Below, in pieces: positions 44,095 to 53,276 of a DNA stretch of 64,000 nt; position 1 is the first letter of the stretch, and each line of letters starts with the position of its first letter. Made by a program: the position numbers and the translations under genes. The notes beneath the pieces are model-generated. The model saw nothing but the letters and a program-made list of their open reading frames with translations. It made no database searches and was not told where the DNA came from. The stretch is from Sphingomonas phyllosphaerae (GTDB lineage Bacteria > Pseudomonadota > Alphaproteobacteria > Sphingomonadales > Sphingomonadaceae). The stretch covers positions 1,123,001-1,187,000 of the forward strand of contig JAQIJC010000001.1 in assembly GCA_036946405.1 (NCBI GenBank), given 5' to 3'.

Positions 44095-45192
44095 CTACGT
44101 CAACCGGATCGTCCGGCCCTCGCGTGCGGAGCGGTAGATCGCCTCGACGATCCGCATGTCGCGCAGGCCTTCCTCGCCCGAGACGATCGGTTCGCGCCCG
44201 TCGACCACGCATTGCGAGAGGTGGTCGAGCTGCCCGGCGAATTGCGTCTTGCCGGGGCCGGGCGGGGGCGTGATCTCCTGTTCGCGCCCGTCGCGGCCGG
44301 TCCACAGGCGATTGCCATCGTAGCGGGTGGCGGGCTCCAGCTCGACGCGGCCCTTGCTGCCCATCAACAGGATGCGGTTCTGGTTCGCCGAATACATCGA
44401 CTGGCAACCCGCGATCGCGCCGGACGGGAATTCGAGCGTCCACTCGATCATATCCTCGACCTCGCGGAAGCGCGGATCGGTGCGGTCGGTCGATTCGCGC
44501 GCGGTGACCGCGATCGGCTCCTCGCCGGTCATGTAGCGCGCCGCCTGCAGGCTGTAGACGCCCATGTCCATCAGCGACCCGCCGCCCGCCAGCGCCTTCT
44601 TCAAACGCCACGCATCCGGATTGCCGGCGGTGAAGCCATGTTCGGAGCGGACGTAGCGGATCTTGCCGGTGTCGGGCTGTTTGGCGAGCCGCATCGCGGC
44701 GATGTTCGTGGCCTCGAAATGGCAGCGATAACCGATCATCAGCTTGCGATTGGCGGCTTTGCACGCCGCGATCATCGCCTCGCACTCGGCGACCGACACG
44801 GCCATCGGCTTCTCGCACATCACGTGCTTTCCGGCCTTGGCAGCGCGGATCGTGTACTCGGCATGCATCGAATTGGGGAGGCAGACATAGACGATGTCAA
44901 CGTCCGGATTGTCGCGGATGCTGTCGAAATTGGCGTAGGAATAGATCGCCTTGTCCGACAGGCCATATTCGGCGGCGACCTTCTTTGCCTTCGCCGGATC
45001 ACCGCTGACCACCGCTGCCAGCCGGCTGTGCGTACAATTCTTGAACTCGGGGATGATCCGGCCGAGGCCGTAGCCGCCGAGCCCGACGATCGCATAGCCG
45101 AGCTTGCGTTGCGACGGTTGCGCGCAGGCGCTGCCTGCCACCAGCAACGGCGCGGCCGCGATGAGCGTGCGGCGTCCGATCTCCATCCTCAC
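44095..45192 (-). CDS. exported Gfo/Idh/MocA oxidoreductase (glucose-fructose oxidoreductase-like)
   Basis: A 365-residue protein with a twin-arginine-like signal (GRRTLIAAAPLLVAGSACAQ). The Rossmann fold has YAIVGLGGYGLGRIIPEF, VYVCLPNSMHAEY and the catalytic-region MCEKPMAVS; the substrate domain has SLMDMGVYSLQAARYM and a conserved Tyr-containing SMYSANQNR. Like glucose-fructose oxidoreductase, it probably carries bound NADP in the periplasm. The downstream region contains a family F repeat. Substrate unknown. Confidence 0.87.
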   Translation of the reverse strand: MRMEIGRRTLIAAAPLLVAGSACAQPSQRKLGYAIVGLGGYGLGRIIPEFKNCTHSRLAAVVSGDPAKAKKVAAEYGLSDKAIYSYANFDSIRDNPDVDIVYVCLPNSMHAEYTIRAAKAGKHVMCEKPMAVSVAECEAMIAACKAANRKLMIGYRCHFEATNIAAMRLAKQPDTGKIRYVRSEHGFTAGNPDAWRLKKALAGGGSLMDMGVYSLQAARYMTGEEPIAVTARESTDRTDPRFREVEDMIEWTLEFPSGAIAGCQSMYSANQNRILLMGSKGRVELEPATRYDGNRLWTGRDGREQEITPPPGPGKTQFAGQLDHLSQCVVDGREPIVSGEEGLRDMRIVEAIYRSAREGRTIRLT

Positions 45193-45247
45193 CTCCCTGA
45201 ATTATCGCGGCCAGGCTGGGGAACGGGACCTGCAATGTCAACGCGTT

Positions 45248-45763
45248 CTATTTCAATGACATAGGTAAGCCCGCCACCAGCAGGTCGACACGATCGGCGA
45301 CGGTGGCGACGCGTTGGTTGACGCGGCCTGCCACGTCGCGGAAGCGGCGTGCGAGCGCATTGTCGGGGACGATCCCCCAGCCGACTTCGTTCGACACCAG
45401 CACGATCTTCGCTCGCGACCCGGTCAGCGCAGCGATCAGCGCGTCGGTCGCGGCTTCCGTGTCGGCGTCGGCGAGCAGCAGGTTCGAGGTCCAGAGCGTC
45501 AGGCAATCGACGAGCAGCACGCCGTCGTCGACCGTTGCGATCGTCTCGGCGAGCGCGAGCGGGGCTTCGATCGTCGCCCAGGCGGTGCTGCGGTCGGCGC
45601 GGTGGTGCGCGATCCGCTCGGTCATTTCTTCATCGAATGCCTGCGCGGTGGCGACGAACCGCCACGGCGCGGCGCACGCCTCGGCCAGCGCCTGCGCATG
45701 GCGGCTCTTGCCCGATCGCGCGCCGCCCAGCACCAGCCGGATACGCCAGGGATCGTCGGTCAT
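45248..45763 (-). CDS. cobU: bifunctional adenosylcobinamide kinase/guanylyltransferase
   Basis: A 171-residue enzyme (CobP in alphaproteobacterial naming). Starts MTDDPWRIRLVLGGARSGKSRHA with the P-loop, followed by ATAQAFDEEMTERIAHHRADR, VDCLTLW, and VSNEVGWGIVPDNALARRFRDVAGRVNQ. It phosphorylates adenosylcobinamide and transfers GMP to give AdoCbi-GDP, in the lower-ligand assembly branch. It is divergent from cobD, with 63 bases between starts. Confidence 0.95.
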   Translation of the reverse strand: MTDDPWRIRLVLGGARSGKSRHAQALAEACAAPWRFVATAQAFDEEMTERIAHHRADRSTAWATIEAPLALAETIATVDDGVLLVDCLTLWTSNLLLADADTEAATDALIAALTGSRAKIVLVSNEVGWGIVPDNALARRFRDVAGRVNQRVATVADRVDLLVAGLPMSLK

Positions 45764-45826
45764 CTTGGTCCTTGCCTGTCGATACGCGATTGCCGATGGA
45801 GGCGGCCTTGCCGCAATTCGGGGCCT

Positions 45827-46816
45827 ATGTCGCGCGATCTGACCTTCCACGGCGGCCGTATCGAGGCCGCGGCCCGGCTGTACCCCGATGCGCCGCGCCC
45901 GTGGCTGGACCTGTCGACCGGGATCAACCCTTATGCATGGACGCCGCTGGCGGGGCTGGCGGTCGATCAGCAGCGGCTGCCGTCGGGGGAGGCGCTGGCG
46001 GCGTTGCTGGCGGCGGCGGGGGCGGCGTTCGGCTTTGCTGGGGCGCTGGCGGCGGTGCCGGGGAGCGAGCTGGCGCTGCGATTGCTGGCGACGCTCGATC
46101 TGCCGCGGCCGTGGCATGTGGTGACGCCCTGTTATCGTACGCATCGCGACGCTTTGCCGGGGGCGGAGGCGATTGCGGCGGAGCGGATCGGCGAGGTGGC
46201 GGTGGGCGGTGGGACGGTGCTGCTCGCCAACCCGAATAATCCCGACGGGCGGCTGATCGCGCCCGACGTGCTGCTGGAGATTGCACGGGTTCTCGGCGCG
46301 CGCGGCGGAATGCTGATCGTCGACGAGGCATTTGCGGATGCGCTGGCGGGGGTGAGCGTGTTGCCGTTGCTGCGCGCGGATGATCCGGTGGTGGTGCTGC
46401 GGTCGGTCGGAAAGTTCTACGGACTGGCGGGGGTGCGGCTCGGCTTCGTGGGCGGCGAACCATCGATAGTGGGGCGGATCGCGGCGCTGTTGGGGGACTG
46501 GCCGGTGTCGGCGACCGCGCTGGTCTATGGCGCTGCGGCGTATCGCGACGTGGCATGGGCGGAGCGGATGCGATTGCGACTGGTGGCGGAGGCGGTCAAT
46601 CTCAATGCCTTGCTGGCCGACCGCGGGCTGGTGGCGCGTGGGAAATGTCCGTTGTTCCGGCTGGTCGAGTGCGAAGGTGCGGGCGCGGTGTTCGAGCGGC
46701 TCGCCGCCGCCGGTATCCTGACGCGACCGTTCGAGGCGCGGCCGGACTGGCTGCGGTTCGGTTTGCCGGGCGCGGGGTTCGACCGACTGGCAGCCGCCTT
46801 GGTGGCCGATGGCTGA
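45827..46816 (+). CDS. cobD: L-threonine-O-3-phosphate decarboxylase (cobalamin aminopropanol synthesis)
   Basis: A 329-residue PLP enzyme of the aminotransferase class I/II fold; called cobC in some alphaproteobacteria. MSRDLTFHGGRIEAAARLYP leads to LDLSTGINPY, the conserved LANPNNPDGRL, VDEAFAD, and the PLP-binding lysine in LRSVGKFYGLAGVRLGF. It makes (R)-1-amino-2-propanol phosphate, the linker of the nucleotide loop. Its 3' end overlaps cbiB by 8 bases. The frame is open back to 45314, but that extension is antisense to cobU. Confidence 0.93.
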   Translation: MSRDLTFHGGRIEAAARLYPDAPRPWLDLSTGINPYAWTPLAGLAVDQQRLPSGEALAALLAAAGAAFGFAGALAAVPGSELALRLLATLDLPRPWHVVTPCYRTHRDALPGAEAIAAERIGEVAVGGGTVLLANPNNPDGRLIAPDVLLEIARVLGARGGMLIVDEAFADALAGVSVLPLLRADDPVVVLRSVGKFYGLAGVRLGFVGGEPSIVGRIAALLGDWPVSATALVYGAAAYRDVAWAERMRLRLVAEAVNLNALLADRGLVARGKCPLFRLVECEGAGAVFERLAAAGILTRPFEARPDWLRFGLPGAGFDRLAAALVADG

Positions 46817-47732
46817 GCCGGTCGCGCTCGCTGCGCTGGCGATCGACGTCGCGGTCGGGTGGCCGGCGTGGCTTTATGCACGGGTCGGGCATCCGGTCGG
46901 CGGGATCGCGCGGGTGATCGGGGCGCTGGAAAAGCGGTGGAACCGCCGGGGGTTGCCGCGTCGACTGCTCGGCGTCGCGACGATCGCGATCGTGGTGGCG
47001 CTGACCGTTGTCGTCGCGGTTTTTGCCGAGCGGAGCGTGCGGGCGCTCGGGCTCGGCTGGGTCGGGGTGGCGGTGCTGGCGTGGCCGGGGCTGGCGCAGC
47101 GGAGCCTCTACGCACACGTCCAACCGGTCGCGGTGGGGCTGGCGCGCGGCGATCTGCTCGCGGCGCGGCGGGCGGTGGCGATGATCGTCGGGCGCGACAC
47201 CGCGACACTGGATGACGCGGGAGTCGCGCGCGCGGCGATCGAAAGTCTGGCGGAGAGCTTTTGCGACGGCATTAGCGCGCCGTTATTCTGGTTACTTGTC
47301 GGAGGGTTGCCGGGATTGTGGGCGCATAAGGCGATCAACACCGCCGACAGTTTGATCGGGCATCGCGAGGAAAAATGGCGGGATTTCGGCTGGGCGGCGG
47401 CGCGGCTGGATGACTTCGCCAACTGGATCCCGGCACGGATCGGGGCGGTGCTGATCTGTGTGGCGGGCGCCGGTGGCTGGCGGGTGATGTGGCGCGACGC
47501 ACGCAACCATGCCTCGCCCAATGCCGGCTGGACCGAGGCGGCGATGGCGGGGGTGCTCGGCGTGCGGCTGGCGGGGCCGATTGCCTATGACGGTGTGATC
47601 GCGGACAAATTCTGGATCGGAAACGGGCGGGTGGCGGCGTGCGCCGACGATGTGCGGCGGGCACTTTCGGTGTACGGCCGCGCCTGCGGATTGTTGTGGA
47701 TTCTGGCGGGGATCGCGGCATGGGCAAGCTGA
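46809..47732 (+). CDS. cbiB: adenosylcobinamide-phosphate synthase CbiB
   Basis: A 307-residue membrane protein with several helices. The N-terminal [26 protein letters not shown], the [34 protein letters not shown] motif region, [17 protein letters not shown] and [18 protein letters not shown] are signatures of CbiB (CobD in other naming). It attaches aminopropanol phosphate to adenosylcobyric acid. It lies between cobD and cobQ in a 3-gene operon, overlapping both (8 and 13 bases). Confidence 0.94.
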   Translation: MAEPVALAALAIDVAVGWPAWLYARVGHPVGGIARVIGALEKRWNRRGLPRRLLGVATIAIVVALTVVVAVFAERSVRALGLGWVGVAVLAWPGLAQRSLYAHVQPVAVGLARGDLLAARRAVAMIVGRDTATLDDAGVARAAIESLAESFCDGISAPLFWLLVGGLPGLWAHKAINTADSLIGHREEKWRDFGWAAARLDDFANWIPARIGAVLICVAGAGGWRVMWRDARNHASPNAGWTEAAMAGVLGVRLAGPIAYDGVIADKFWIGNGRVAACADDVRRALSVYGRACGLLWILAGIAAWAS

Positions 47733-49174
47733 TGCTGCAGGGGACCGGCTCCGACGTCGGCAAGTCGGTGCTGGTCGCGGGATTGTGCCGGGCCTATGCC
47801 AATCGCGGACTGACGGTGCGGCCGTTCAAGCCGCAGAATATGTCGACCAACGCGGCAGTTACCGCCGAGGGCGGCGAGATCGGGCGCGCACAGGCGACCC
47901 AGGCGGTCGCCGCGCGGGTCGCGCCGCATGTCGACATGAACCCGGTGCTGCTCAAGCCGCAGGGCGACCGCACCTCGCAGCTGATCGTGCGCGGGCGGAT
48001 GCGCGGAACGCTCGCGGCGGCGCGGTGGCGCGAAGGGCGGGAGGGGTTGCTCGGCGAAGTGCTGGAGAGCTTCAACACGCTGGAAAGGCAGGCCGATCTG
48101 GTGCTGGTCGAGGGCGCCGGATCGCCGGCCGAGATCAATTTGCGCGCCGGCGACATCGCGAACATGGGGTTCGCGCGCGCCGCCGATGTCCCGGTGGTGC
48201 TGGTCGGTGATATCGATCGCGGCGGGGTGATCGCGTCACTGGTGGGCACGCGCGCAGTGCTCGACGCGGATGACGCGGCGATGGTGCGGGGGTTCATTAT
48301 CAATCGCTTCCGGGGTGATCCGGCGCTGTTCGAAGATGGCTATCGCGCGATCGAACAGCGCAGCGGGTGGCGCGGGTTCGGGGTGGTGCCGTGGCTGGCG
48401 GCGGCGGCGCGGCTGCCGAGCGAGGATGCGGTGGTGCTGGAACGGTCGCGCGCGCGACCGGGCGGGCGGGTGCTGGTGGCGTGTCCGGTGACGCGGCACA
48501 TCGCCAATTTCGACGATCTCGATCCGCTGCGGCTCGATCCCGCGATCGAGGTGACGATGATTCCGCCGGGATTTCCGATACCTGCGGAGGCGGCGCTGGT
48601 GGTGCTGCCGGGATCGAAGGCGACGATCGCCGACCTCGCCTTCATCCGCGAACAGGGGTGGGACGTCGACCTGATCGCGCACCGGCGCAGGGGCGGGGCG
48701 GTGCTGGGGCTGTGCGGCGGGTATCAAATGCTGGGGCGGACGGTCGCCGATCCGCTCGGGCTGGAGGGGCCGGCGGGGAGCGCGGCGGGGCTAGGCCTGC
48801 TTGAGGTCGATACCGTGCTGGGGGGCAGCAAGGTGCTGCGCGAAGTGCGCGGGGTTGCACGCGGGGCGCCAATATATGGCTATGAAATGCACCTCGGAAC
48901 CACGACCGGCGCGGATACGGCGCGGCCGGTGGCACGATATGACGGCGGGGGACATGATGGCGCGACGAGCGCCGACGGGCTGGTCGCGGGGACCTACGTC
49001 CACGGGCTGTTCGGGCTGGCGGCGCAGCGGCGCGCGTGGCTGGCGGCGGCGGGCGACGGACCGGACCATGCCCCGTCGGTCGATGCCGCGCTGGACGCGA
49101 TCGCCGCGGCACTGGAGCGACATCTCGATCTGGATGCCTTGCTGGCGGTCGCGCGTGGGTCAGCCGCAGAGTAA
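47720..49174 (+). CDS. cobQ: cobyric acid synthase
   Basis: A 484-residue amidotransferase. The N-terminal dethiobiotin-synthase-like domain starts [16 protein letters not shown] with the ATP-binding loop, then [14 protein letters not shown] and [21 protein letters not shown]. The C-terminal glutaminase domain has the nucleophile Cys in [11 protein letters not shown] and a histidine in GTYVHGLFG. It amidates four side chains of adenosylcobyrinic acid diamide. It overlaps cbiB by 13 bases and runs convergently 15 bases into cobS. Confidence 0.96.
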   Translation: MGKLMLQGTGSDVGKSVLVAGLCRAYANRGLTVRPFKPQNMSTNAAVTAEGGEIGRAQATQAVAARVAPHVDMNPVLLKPQGDRTSQLIVRGRMRGTLAAARWREGREGLLGEVLESFNTLERQADLVLVEGAGSPAEINLRAGDIANMGFARAADVPVVLVGDIDRGGVIASLVGTRAVLDADDAAMVRGFIINRFRGDPALFEDGYRAIEQRSGWRGFGVVPWLAAAARLPSEDAVVLERSRARPGGRVLVACPVTRHIANFDDLDPLRLDPAIEVTMIPPGFPIPAEAALVVLPGSKATIADLAFIREQGWDVDLIAHRRRGGAVLGLCGGYQMLGRTVADPLGLEGPAGSAAGLGLLEVDTVLGGSKVLREVRGVARGAPIYGYEMHLGTTTGADTARPVARYDGGGHDGATSADGLVAGTYVHGLFGLAAQRRAWLAAAGDGPDHAPSVDAALDAIAAALERHLDLDALLAVARGSAAE

Positions 49175-49858
49175 GGCGGCGAGCAAGGCGCTTTCGACGA
49201 GTTCGATCCCCGCGCCATGCGCGTCGCCGTTGATGCCGCCGAGCCGGTGGCGGCACCACAAGCCATAGGCCGCTACGACCAGCGGTGCGGCGAGCAGCGG
49301 CGGGGCGGCGACCATCGCCAGCGCAAGCAGCGCAAGCCAGCCGGTCAGGTCGCGCACGCGAACCGCGCCCGCCACCTGCGCGCCGAGGCCGCTGCCGAGT
49401 GGCGGGAGCCAGCGCGCCCAGGCGAGCGGGCCGATGCGGGCGGCGAAGGGGATCAGCGCGATCCGCCCGTCGCCGACGAGCGCGTGGAGCAGGACGAGCT
49501 TGGCGATCAACTGGAGCGCGATCGCCACGACCGCGAAGCTGCCGACATGCGGGTCGCGCATCACCGCGAGCAGCCGGGTGCGGTCGCCATGCGCCGCGCC
49601 GACGCCGTCCGCGACATCGCCGAGCCCGTCGAGGTGGAGGGCGCCGGTCACCGCGACCCACACGACCAGCCCGGCGAGTGCGCCAGTCCACGGATCGTGC
49701 CGCGCGCCGAGCCACGCCGCGCCCGCGACCAGCGCGCCGATCACCGCGCCGACCAGCGGGTAGCAGCGGATCGCGGCGGCGAAATCCTGCTGCGTGCCGT
49801 GCGTGCGCGGCACGGGCAGGCGGGTGAGGAAGGCAAAGGCGAGCCAGAGGCGGGTCAT
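49160..49858 (-). CDS. cobS: adenosylcobinamide-GDP ribazoletransferase
   Basis: A 232-residue membrane protein starting [18 protein letters not shown]. The strictly conserved [14 protein letters not shown] motif and [10 protein letters not shown] segment are present, with five to six helices after them. It joins alpha-ribazole to AdoCbi-GDP at the end of cobalamin synthesis. The 3' end overlaps cobQ. The open frame reaches 49990, but the extra N-terminal part is not part of the family. It is separated from cobC by a DUF523/Nudix pair of lower GC. Confidence 0.94.
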   Translation of the reverse strand: MTRLWLAFAFLTRLPVPRTHGTQQDFAAAIRCYPLVGAVIGALVAGAAWLGARHDPWTGALAGLVVWVAVTGALHLDGLGDVADGVGAAHGDRTRLLAVMRDPHVGSFAVVAIALQLIAKLVLLHALVGDGRIALIPFAARIGPLAWARWLPPLGSGLGAQVAGAVRVRDLTGWLALLALAMVAAPPLLAAPLVVAAYGLWCRHRLGGINGDAHGAGIELVESALLAALLCG

Positions 49859-50013
49859 GGGTTTGGTTCGGTCGGCTTTCGTCGCGAGAGACGTGGGTTG
49901 CGCCGTGGAATTCGGATCGCAGCCCGTTTGATGTTGGCGTTCTAACGCTGGCGCGGGGAGACGGCCGTATTTCTTACTGCTGATTCCCAATCGGGGAAGC
50001 GCGAGCGCTTACC

Positions 50014-50505
50014 TCACCCGTCGAGCGCTGCTGCGAGAGACGAAATTTCCGCTTGCGAAAATACGGCAATGCCATGCTGTCGGAGCAGGGCGGCAGTCAC
50101 GCCCTCGCCATCAATCCGGCGACCTTGGAAGCTGCCGTCATAGATAAAGCTGCCTCCACACGATGGGCTTCCATCCGTCAGGAGCGCGTATCTGCAATCG
50201 TGCCGGGAAGCATGTTCAAGGGCAATTCGCGCGCCAGTGAGATAGGCTTCGGTCACGTCGGTGCCGTCCGCCTCGACGATGCGACCGTCCTGCTCAATTA
50301 CGGCTGCTCCGCTCGCCCCATGTGCAATCTCCGCCGCTGGCCGGGGTGTCGGTAATCCCGCCATCACCTCGGGGCAGACCGAGACAACACGGCCTTCGCT
50401 GATCCAGCGGTCCAGCAGCGCGTCTTCAAGAGTCTTTGCCGAACCGTTGTAGCGCACCGGCCTGCCAAGAAGGCACGCGCTGACCAGCACTTTGGCCGGC
50501 ATCAT
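50014..50505 (-). CDS. DUF523 domain-containing protein
   Basis: A 163-residue protein with the DUF523 signatures VSACLLGRPVRYNG near the start, VVSVCPEVMAGLPTPRPAAEI and LLTDGSPSCGG in the middle. The conserved cysteines (ACLLG, VCPEV, PSCGG) suggest a metal or thiol site. Function is not established. GC is clearly lower than the surrounding cob genes (about 58% in two sampled 60-base stretches against 78% in one cobC stretch). It is coupled by 4 bases to the Nudix gene. Confidence 0.88.
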   Translation of the reverse strand: MMPAKVLVSACLLGRPVRYNGSAKTLEDALLDRWISEGRVVSVCPEVMAGLPTPRPAAEIAHGASGAAVIEQDGRIVEADGTDVTEAYLTGARIALEHASRHDCRYALLTDGSPSCGGSFIYDGSFQGRRIDGEGVTAALLRQHGIAVFSQAEISSLAAALDG

Positions 50506-50918
50506 GCGTTCGCCGCAAGAGCAGAAAGCAGGGGCAGCACATGGTCCCTCGTCAGCGGCGCAAGCGGCATCGCCTCAGCGGTTGCCCGGTCTGCCCAAAC
50601 GGCCCCCTCTATCTCAAGGCTCGGTGTCGGATCATGTGCGATACGGATATGGAATAGCTCTGCCTGAACCGATCGCCCCGGCTCGTTTGCGGCCGGAGCG
50701 GTGAAGCAGCCTAGATGCCGCGTCGTCGCACGATCAACGGAGAAGCCAATTTCCTCATGCAATTCGCGGCAGAGGGCGTCGACCGGACTTTCGCCCGCCT
50801 CGATCTTTCCGCCTGCCTGCATGAACCATTTCGTGCCAGCCTTGCGGACCAAGAGCGTTCGTCCCTCACCGTCATCGATCAGGGCAGCAGCTATTCGGAT
50901 GGTCCTGGTGTCGGGCAT
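50502..50918 (-). CDS. Nudix hydrolase
   Basis: A 138-residue protein starting MPDTRTIRIAAALIDDGEGR. The Nudix box is complete: GKIEAGESPVDALCRELHEEIGF, read here as G-x5-E-x7-RELHEEIG, with the metal-binding glutamates. The upstream KAGTKWFMQAGG is common in pyrophosphatases acting on nucleotide sugars or oxidised nucleotides. The open frame reaches 50963, but those residues look untypical. Together with DUF523 it forms a two-gene unit of lower GC inside the cob region, possibly gained by transfer. Confidence 0.9.
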   Translation of the reverse strand: MPDTRTIRIAAALIDDGEGRTLLVRKAGTKWFMQAGGKIEAGESPVDALCRELHEEIGFSVDRATTRHLGCFTAPAANEPGRSVQAELFHIRIAHDPTPSLEIEGAVWADRATAEAMPLAPLTRDHVLPLLSALAANA

Positions 50919-51074
50919 GGACCATTCATTGCGCTGGCGGACCCAAACGGCAAGCGCGAGCACGCTGAGATTGCCTTGTCTTCATCGTTTACGGGGCAGT
51001 GAAATGCAGGCCGCCAGCCGGTCGGTTTGCCACTTACAGCCGGATCAGCGGGGTAAATCGGCCCGAGCCATCGC

Positions 51075-51623
51075 TCACGTCCGCAACGCGACGATCTGCG
51101 CTGTGTCGGGCCAGAGCCGCAGCGTCAGCAAGGCGGCGCAGGGCAGGTCGAACGCCCAGACCTGTCGTGCGTCGAAGCCGCAGGCGCTGGCGAGCGCGGC
51201 GCGGATCGGGCCGCCGTGGGTGACGACCACTGTCGCGTCGGGGAGGTCGGCGAGCGCGGCGGTCACGCGCGCGACCAGTGCCGACCAGCGTTCGCCCTGC
51301 GGTGGCGGGTTGGCGTCGGGATCACGCCAGAAGGCCGCCAGTGTCTCGGCGGGGAGCGTGGCCGGGTCACACCCGTCCCACGCGCCGAAATCGAGTTCGC
51401 GCCAGCGTGGGTCGTGCTGGACCGGTGCGCCCAGCGCGGCGGCGCAGGCGGCGGCGCGCGACAGGTCGGAGCTGACCACCTGCGTGAACGTCGCGCCGGC
51501 GGCATTGCGGACGCAATCGGCGATGCCCTGCGGCGTCACCGCGACGTCGACGTGTCCGAGCAACAGCCCCGGTCGCACCGTCACGCCGTGGCGCAGCAGG
51601 TGGACGGTGCGCGCGGCGCTCAC
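51075..51623 (-). CDS. cobC: alpha-ribazole phosphatase / histidine phosphatase family protein
   Basis: A 182-residue histidine phosphatase. LLRHGVTVRPGLLLGH holds the phospho-accepting His in the RHG motif, followed by VVSSDLSRAAACA, WRELDFGAWDG with the acidic residue, and VVVTHGGPIRAAL with the second His. Within a cob operon this family removes phosphate from alpha-ribazole phosphate or adenosylcobalamin phosphate. It overlaps cobT by 4 bases, supporting the assignment. Confidence 0.88.
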   Translation of the reverse strand: MSAARTVHLLRHGVTVRPGLLLGHVDVAVTPQGIADCVRNAAGATFTQVVSSDLSRAAACAAALGAPVQHDPRWRELDFGAWDGCDPATLPAETLAAFWRDPDANPPPQGERWSALVARVTAALADLPDATVVVTHGGPIRAALASACGFDARQVWAFDLPCAALLTLRLWPDTAQIVALRT

Positions 51624-52630
51624 GCCTTCGCCACCCCCGCCTGATCGAAGGTCGCCATCTGGTCGTGCGCGGCGAGCGCGGCGCGGACGAGGCCGGCGGC
51701 GACCGCCGCGCCGCTCGCCTCGCCGAGCCGCATGTCGAGCCGGAGCAGCGGCGCGAGGCCGAGCCGGTCGAGCAGCCGCGCATGGCCTGGCTCGGCGGAG
51801 ACGTGGCCGGCGAGGCAGTGATCGACGATCCGCGGACGCGCAGCGGCGAGCGGGGCGAGCGCGGCGCCGACGATGAAGCCGTCGAGCAGCACCGGGATGC
51901 GCGCGTGGCGGGCGGCGAGGATCGCGCCCGCGATCGCGGCGATCTCGCGCCCGCCCAGCCGGCGGAGGCGCTCAAAGGGGGTGGTCGCGTCGGCGTGGCA
52001 GGCGAGCGTGGCGTCGACCGCGGCGATCTTGGCGGCGAGCGCGGCGCCGTGAACGCCGGTGCCGGGACCGACCCAGTCCGCCGCGCGGCCGCCGAAGCTG
52101 GCGGCGCACAAAGCGGCGGCGGGGGTGGTGTTGCCGATCCCCATGTCGCCGGGGATCAGCAGGTCGGTGCCGGGCCGCACCGCCGCCGCGCCGGCATCGA
52201 GCGCGTCGAGGCATTCGGCTTCGCTCATCGCGGGTTCGTTCGTGATGTCGCCGGTCGGCTGGTCGAGCGCGAGCGGCACGACGGTCAGCGACAGGCCGGC
52301 GGCGGCGGCGAGCGCGTTGATCGCCGCGCCGCCCTCGCGGAAGTTGGCGACCATCTGCGCGGTGACGGCGGGGGGAAAGGCGCTGACCCCGCGCGCGGCG
52401 ACGCCGTGATTGCCCGCGAAGATCACCACGCGGCCATCGTCGAGCCGCGGGCGGGGGTCGCGCTGCCATGCCGCCATGAACAAAGCGATCTCTTCGAGCC
52501 GGCCGAGCGATCCGGCGGGCTTGGTCAGCCGCGCCTGTCGCGCCGCCGCCGCCGCGCGCATCGCGGCATCGGGCGCGGGCAGCTCGGCGAGCGCGGCGTC
52601 GAACGCGGCGACGCTGTCGAAGCGCATCAT
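51620..52630 (-). CDS. cobT: nicotinate-nucleotide--dimethylbenzimidazole phosphoribosyltransferase
   Basis: A 336-residue enzyme that makes alpha-ribazole phosphate from DMB and nicotinate mononucleotide. Visible signatures: RLTKPAGSLGRLEEIALFMAAWQ, VVIFAGNHGVAARGVSAFP, GDMGIGNTTPAAAL, and near the C-terminus LRLDMRLGEASGAAVAAG with the catalytic glutamate. Full length. It overlaps the DUF1636 gene upstream and cobC downstream by 4 bases each. Confidence 0.95.
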   Translation of the reverse strand: MMRFDSVAAFDAALAELPAPDAAMRAAAAARQARLTKPAGSLGRLEEIALFMAAWQRDPRPRLDDGRVVIFAGNHGVAARGVSAFPPAVTAQMVANFREGGAAINALAAAAGLSLTVVPLALDQPTGDITNEPAMSEAECLDALDAGAAAVRPGTDLLIPGDMGIGNTTPAAALCAASFGGRAADWVGPGTGVHGAALAAKIAAVDATLACHADATTPFERLRRLGGREIAAIAGAILAARHARIPVLLDGFIVGAALAPLAAARPRIVDHCLAGHVSAEPGHARLLDRLGLAPLLRLDMRLGEASGAAVAAGLVRAALAAHDQMATFDQAGVAKA

Positions 52631-53037
52631 GCCACCACCTGCCCGGCGGGCGGGACGCGGACGATGAAATGGCCCTTCACCGCCTCGGGCCAGCGGGCAT
52701 AAGGCACCTGTCCGGTGGCGCTTTCGACATAGTGGCGCATGAAAGTCATGATCCCGGTCGCGGCGGCCTCATCGGCGGTGAAGCCGCCGAGCACGTAGCC
52801 GATCTTGCCGGGCGCGCGCAGGTGGATCGTGCAATGCCGGTCGCAGGCGAACAGGCACGGCATCTCCTGCACGGCGATACCGGCGAACAGTGGGTCGCTC
52901 GCCTGTACCGTGCGGAGCGCGGCGGCGAGCGCTGCGCCGCCGCGTCGCCCGTCCGCGCCGTCGCGGGCGGTCGCCGAATGGCGGCAGCTGTTGCAGGCCA
53001 CGACGGCGGGGCCGTCCTCGACGGGGATGAGGGTCAT
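52627..53037 (-). CDS. DUF1636 cysteine-rich protein of the cobalamin operon
   Basis: A 136-residue protein with paired cysteines: VACNSCRHSA at the N-terminus and MPCLFACDRHCTIHL in the middle, a C-x4-C-x3-C pattern in the second group. This matches DUF1636, a thioredoxin-like ferredoxin fold that may bind a 2Fe-2S cluster or metal. It is coupled to cobT by a 4-base overlap. DUF1636 genes are known to sit beside cob genes. A role in metal or redox steps of cobalamin use is inferred, not shown. Confidence 0.85.
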   Translation of the reverse strand: MTLIPVEDGPAVVACNSCRHSATARDGADGRRGGAALAAALRTVQASDPLFAGIAVQEMPCLFACDRHCTIHLRAPGKIGYVLGGFTADEAAATGIMTFMRHYVESATGQVPYARWPEAVKGHFIVRVPPAGQVVA

Positions 53038-53078
53038 GGCAGCGGCCTTTGAGTGGCGTGGCTCCGGTGGGGTGCCTT

Positions 53079-53151
53079 CATTGCGAGCAGAGCGAAGCAA
53101 TCCAGTGACGGACCAGGACGCCCTGGATTGCTTCGCTGCGCTCGCAATGAC
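53079..53151. repeat. palindromic repeat, family C, copy 2 (~73 bp)
   Basis: Starts CATTGCGAGCAGAGCGAAGC and ends with the complementary GCTTCGCTGCGCTCGCAATG + AC, matching 4620-4695 including the inner CCAGGACGCCCTG. It lies upstream of the DUF1636 gene. Confidence 0.85.
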
Positions 53152-53168
53152 GGACAGCTACTCCCCCG

Positions 53169-53251
53169 GTCATCCCGGACTTGATCCGGGATCCCGCTTT
53201 CTACTGCCGCGGCAAAGAAGAAGCGGGGCCCCGGATCAAGTCCGGGGCGAC
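53169..53251. repeat. palindromic repeat, family B, copy 3 (~83 bp)
   Basis: Starts GTCATCCCGGACTTGATCCG and ends with CGGATCAAGTCCGGGGCGAC, with the inner GGGATCCCGCTT / AAGCGGGGCCCC pair. It lies 25 bases beyond the btuB stop, where it can end the transcript. Confidence 0.85.
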
Positions 53252-53276
53252 GATGGGAGGAGACCGTCATGCGCGC

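Noticed and set aside
45314..45826. N-terminal extension of CobD upstream of 45827
   Set aside because: It is antisense to cobU, and the CobD family starts at MSRDLTFHGG.
50919..51074. Second cobalamin riboswitch within the cob region
   Set aside because: The gap upstream of the Nudix gene lacks the conserved aptamer segments; only the site before btuB has them.
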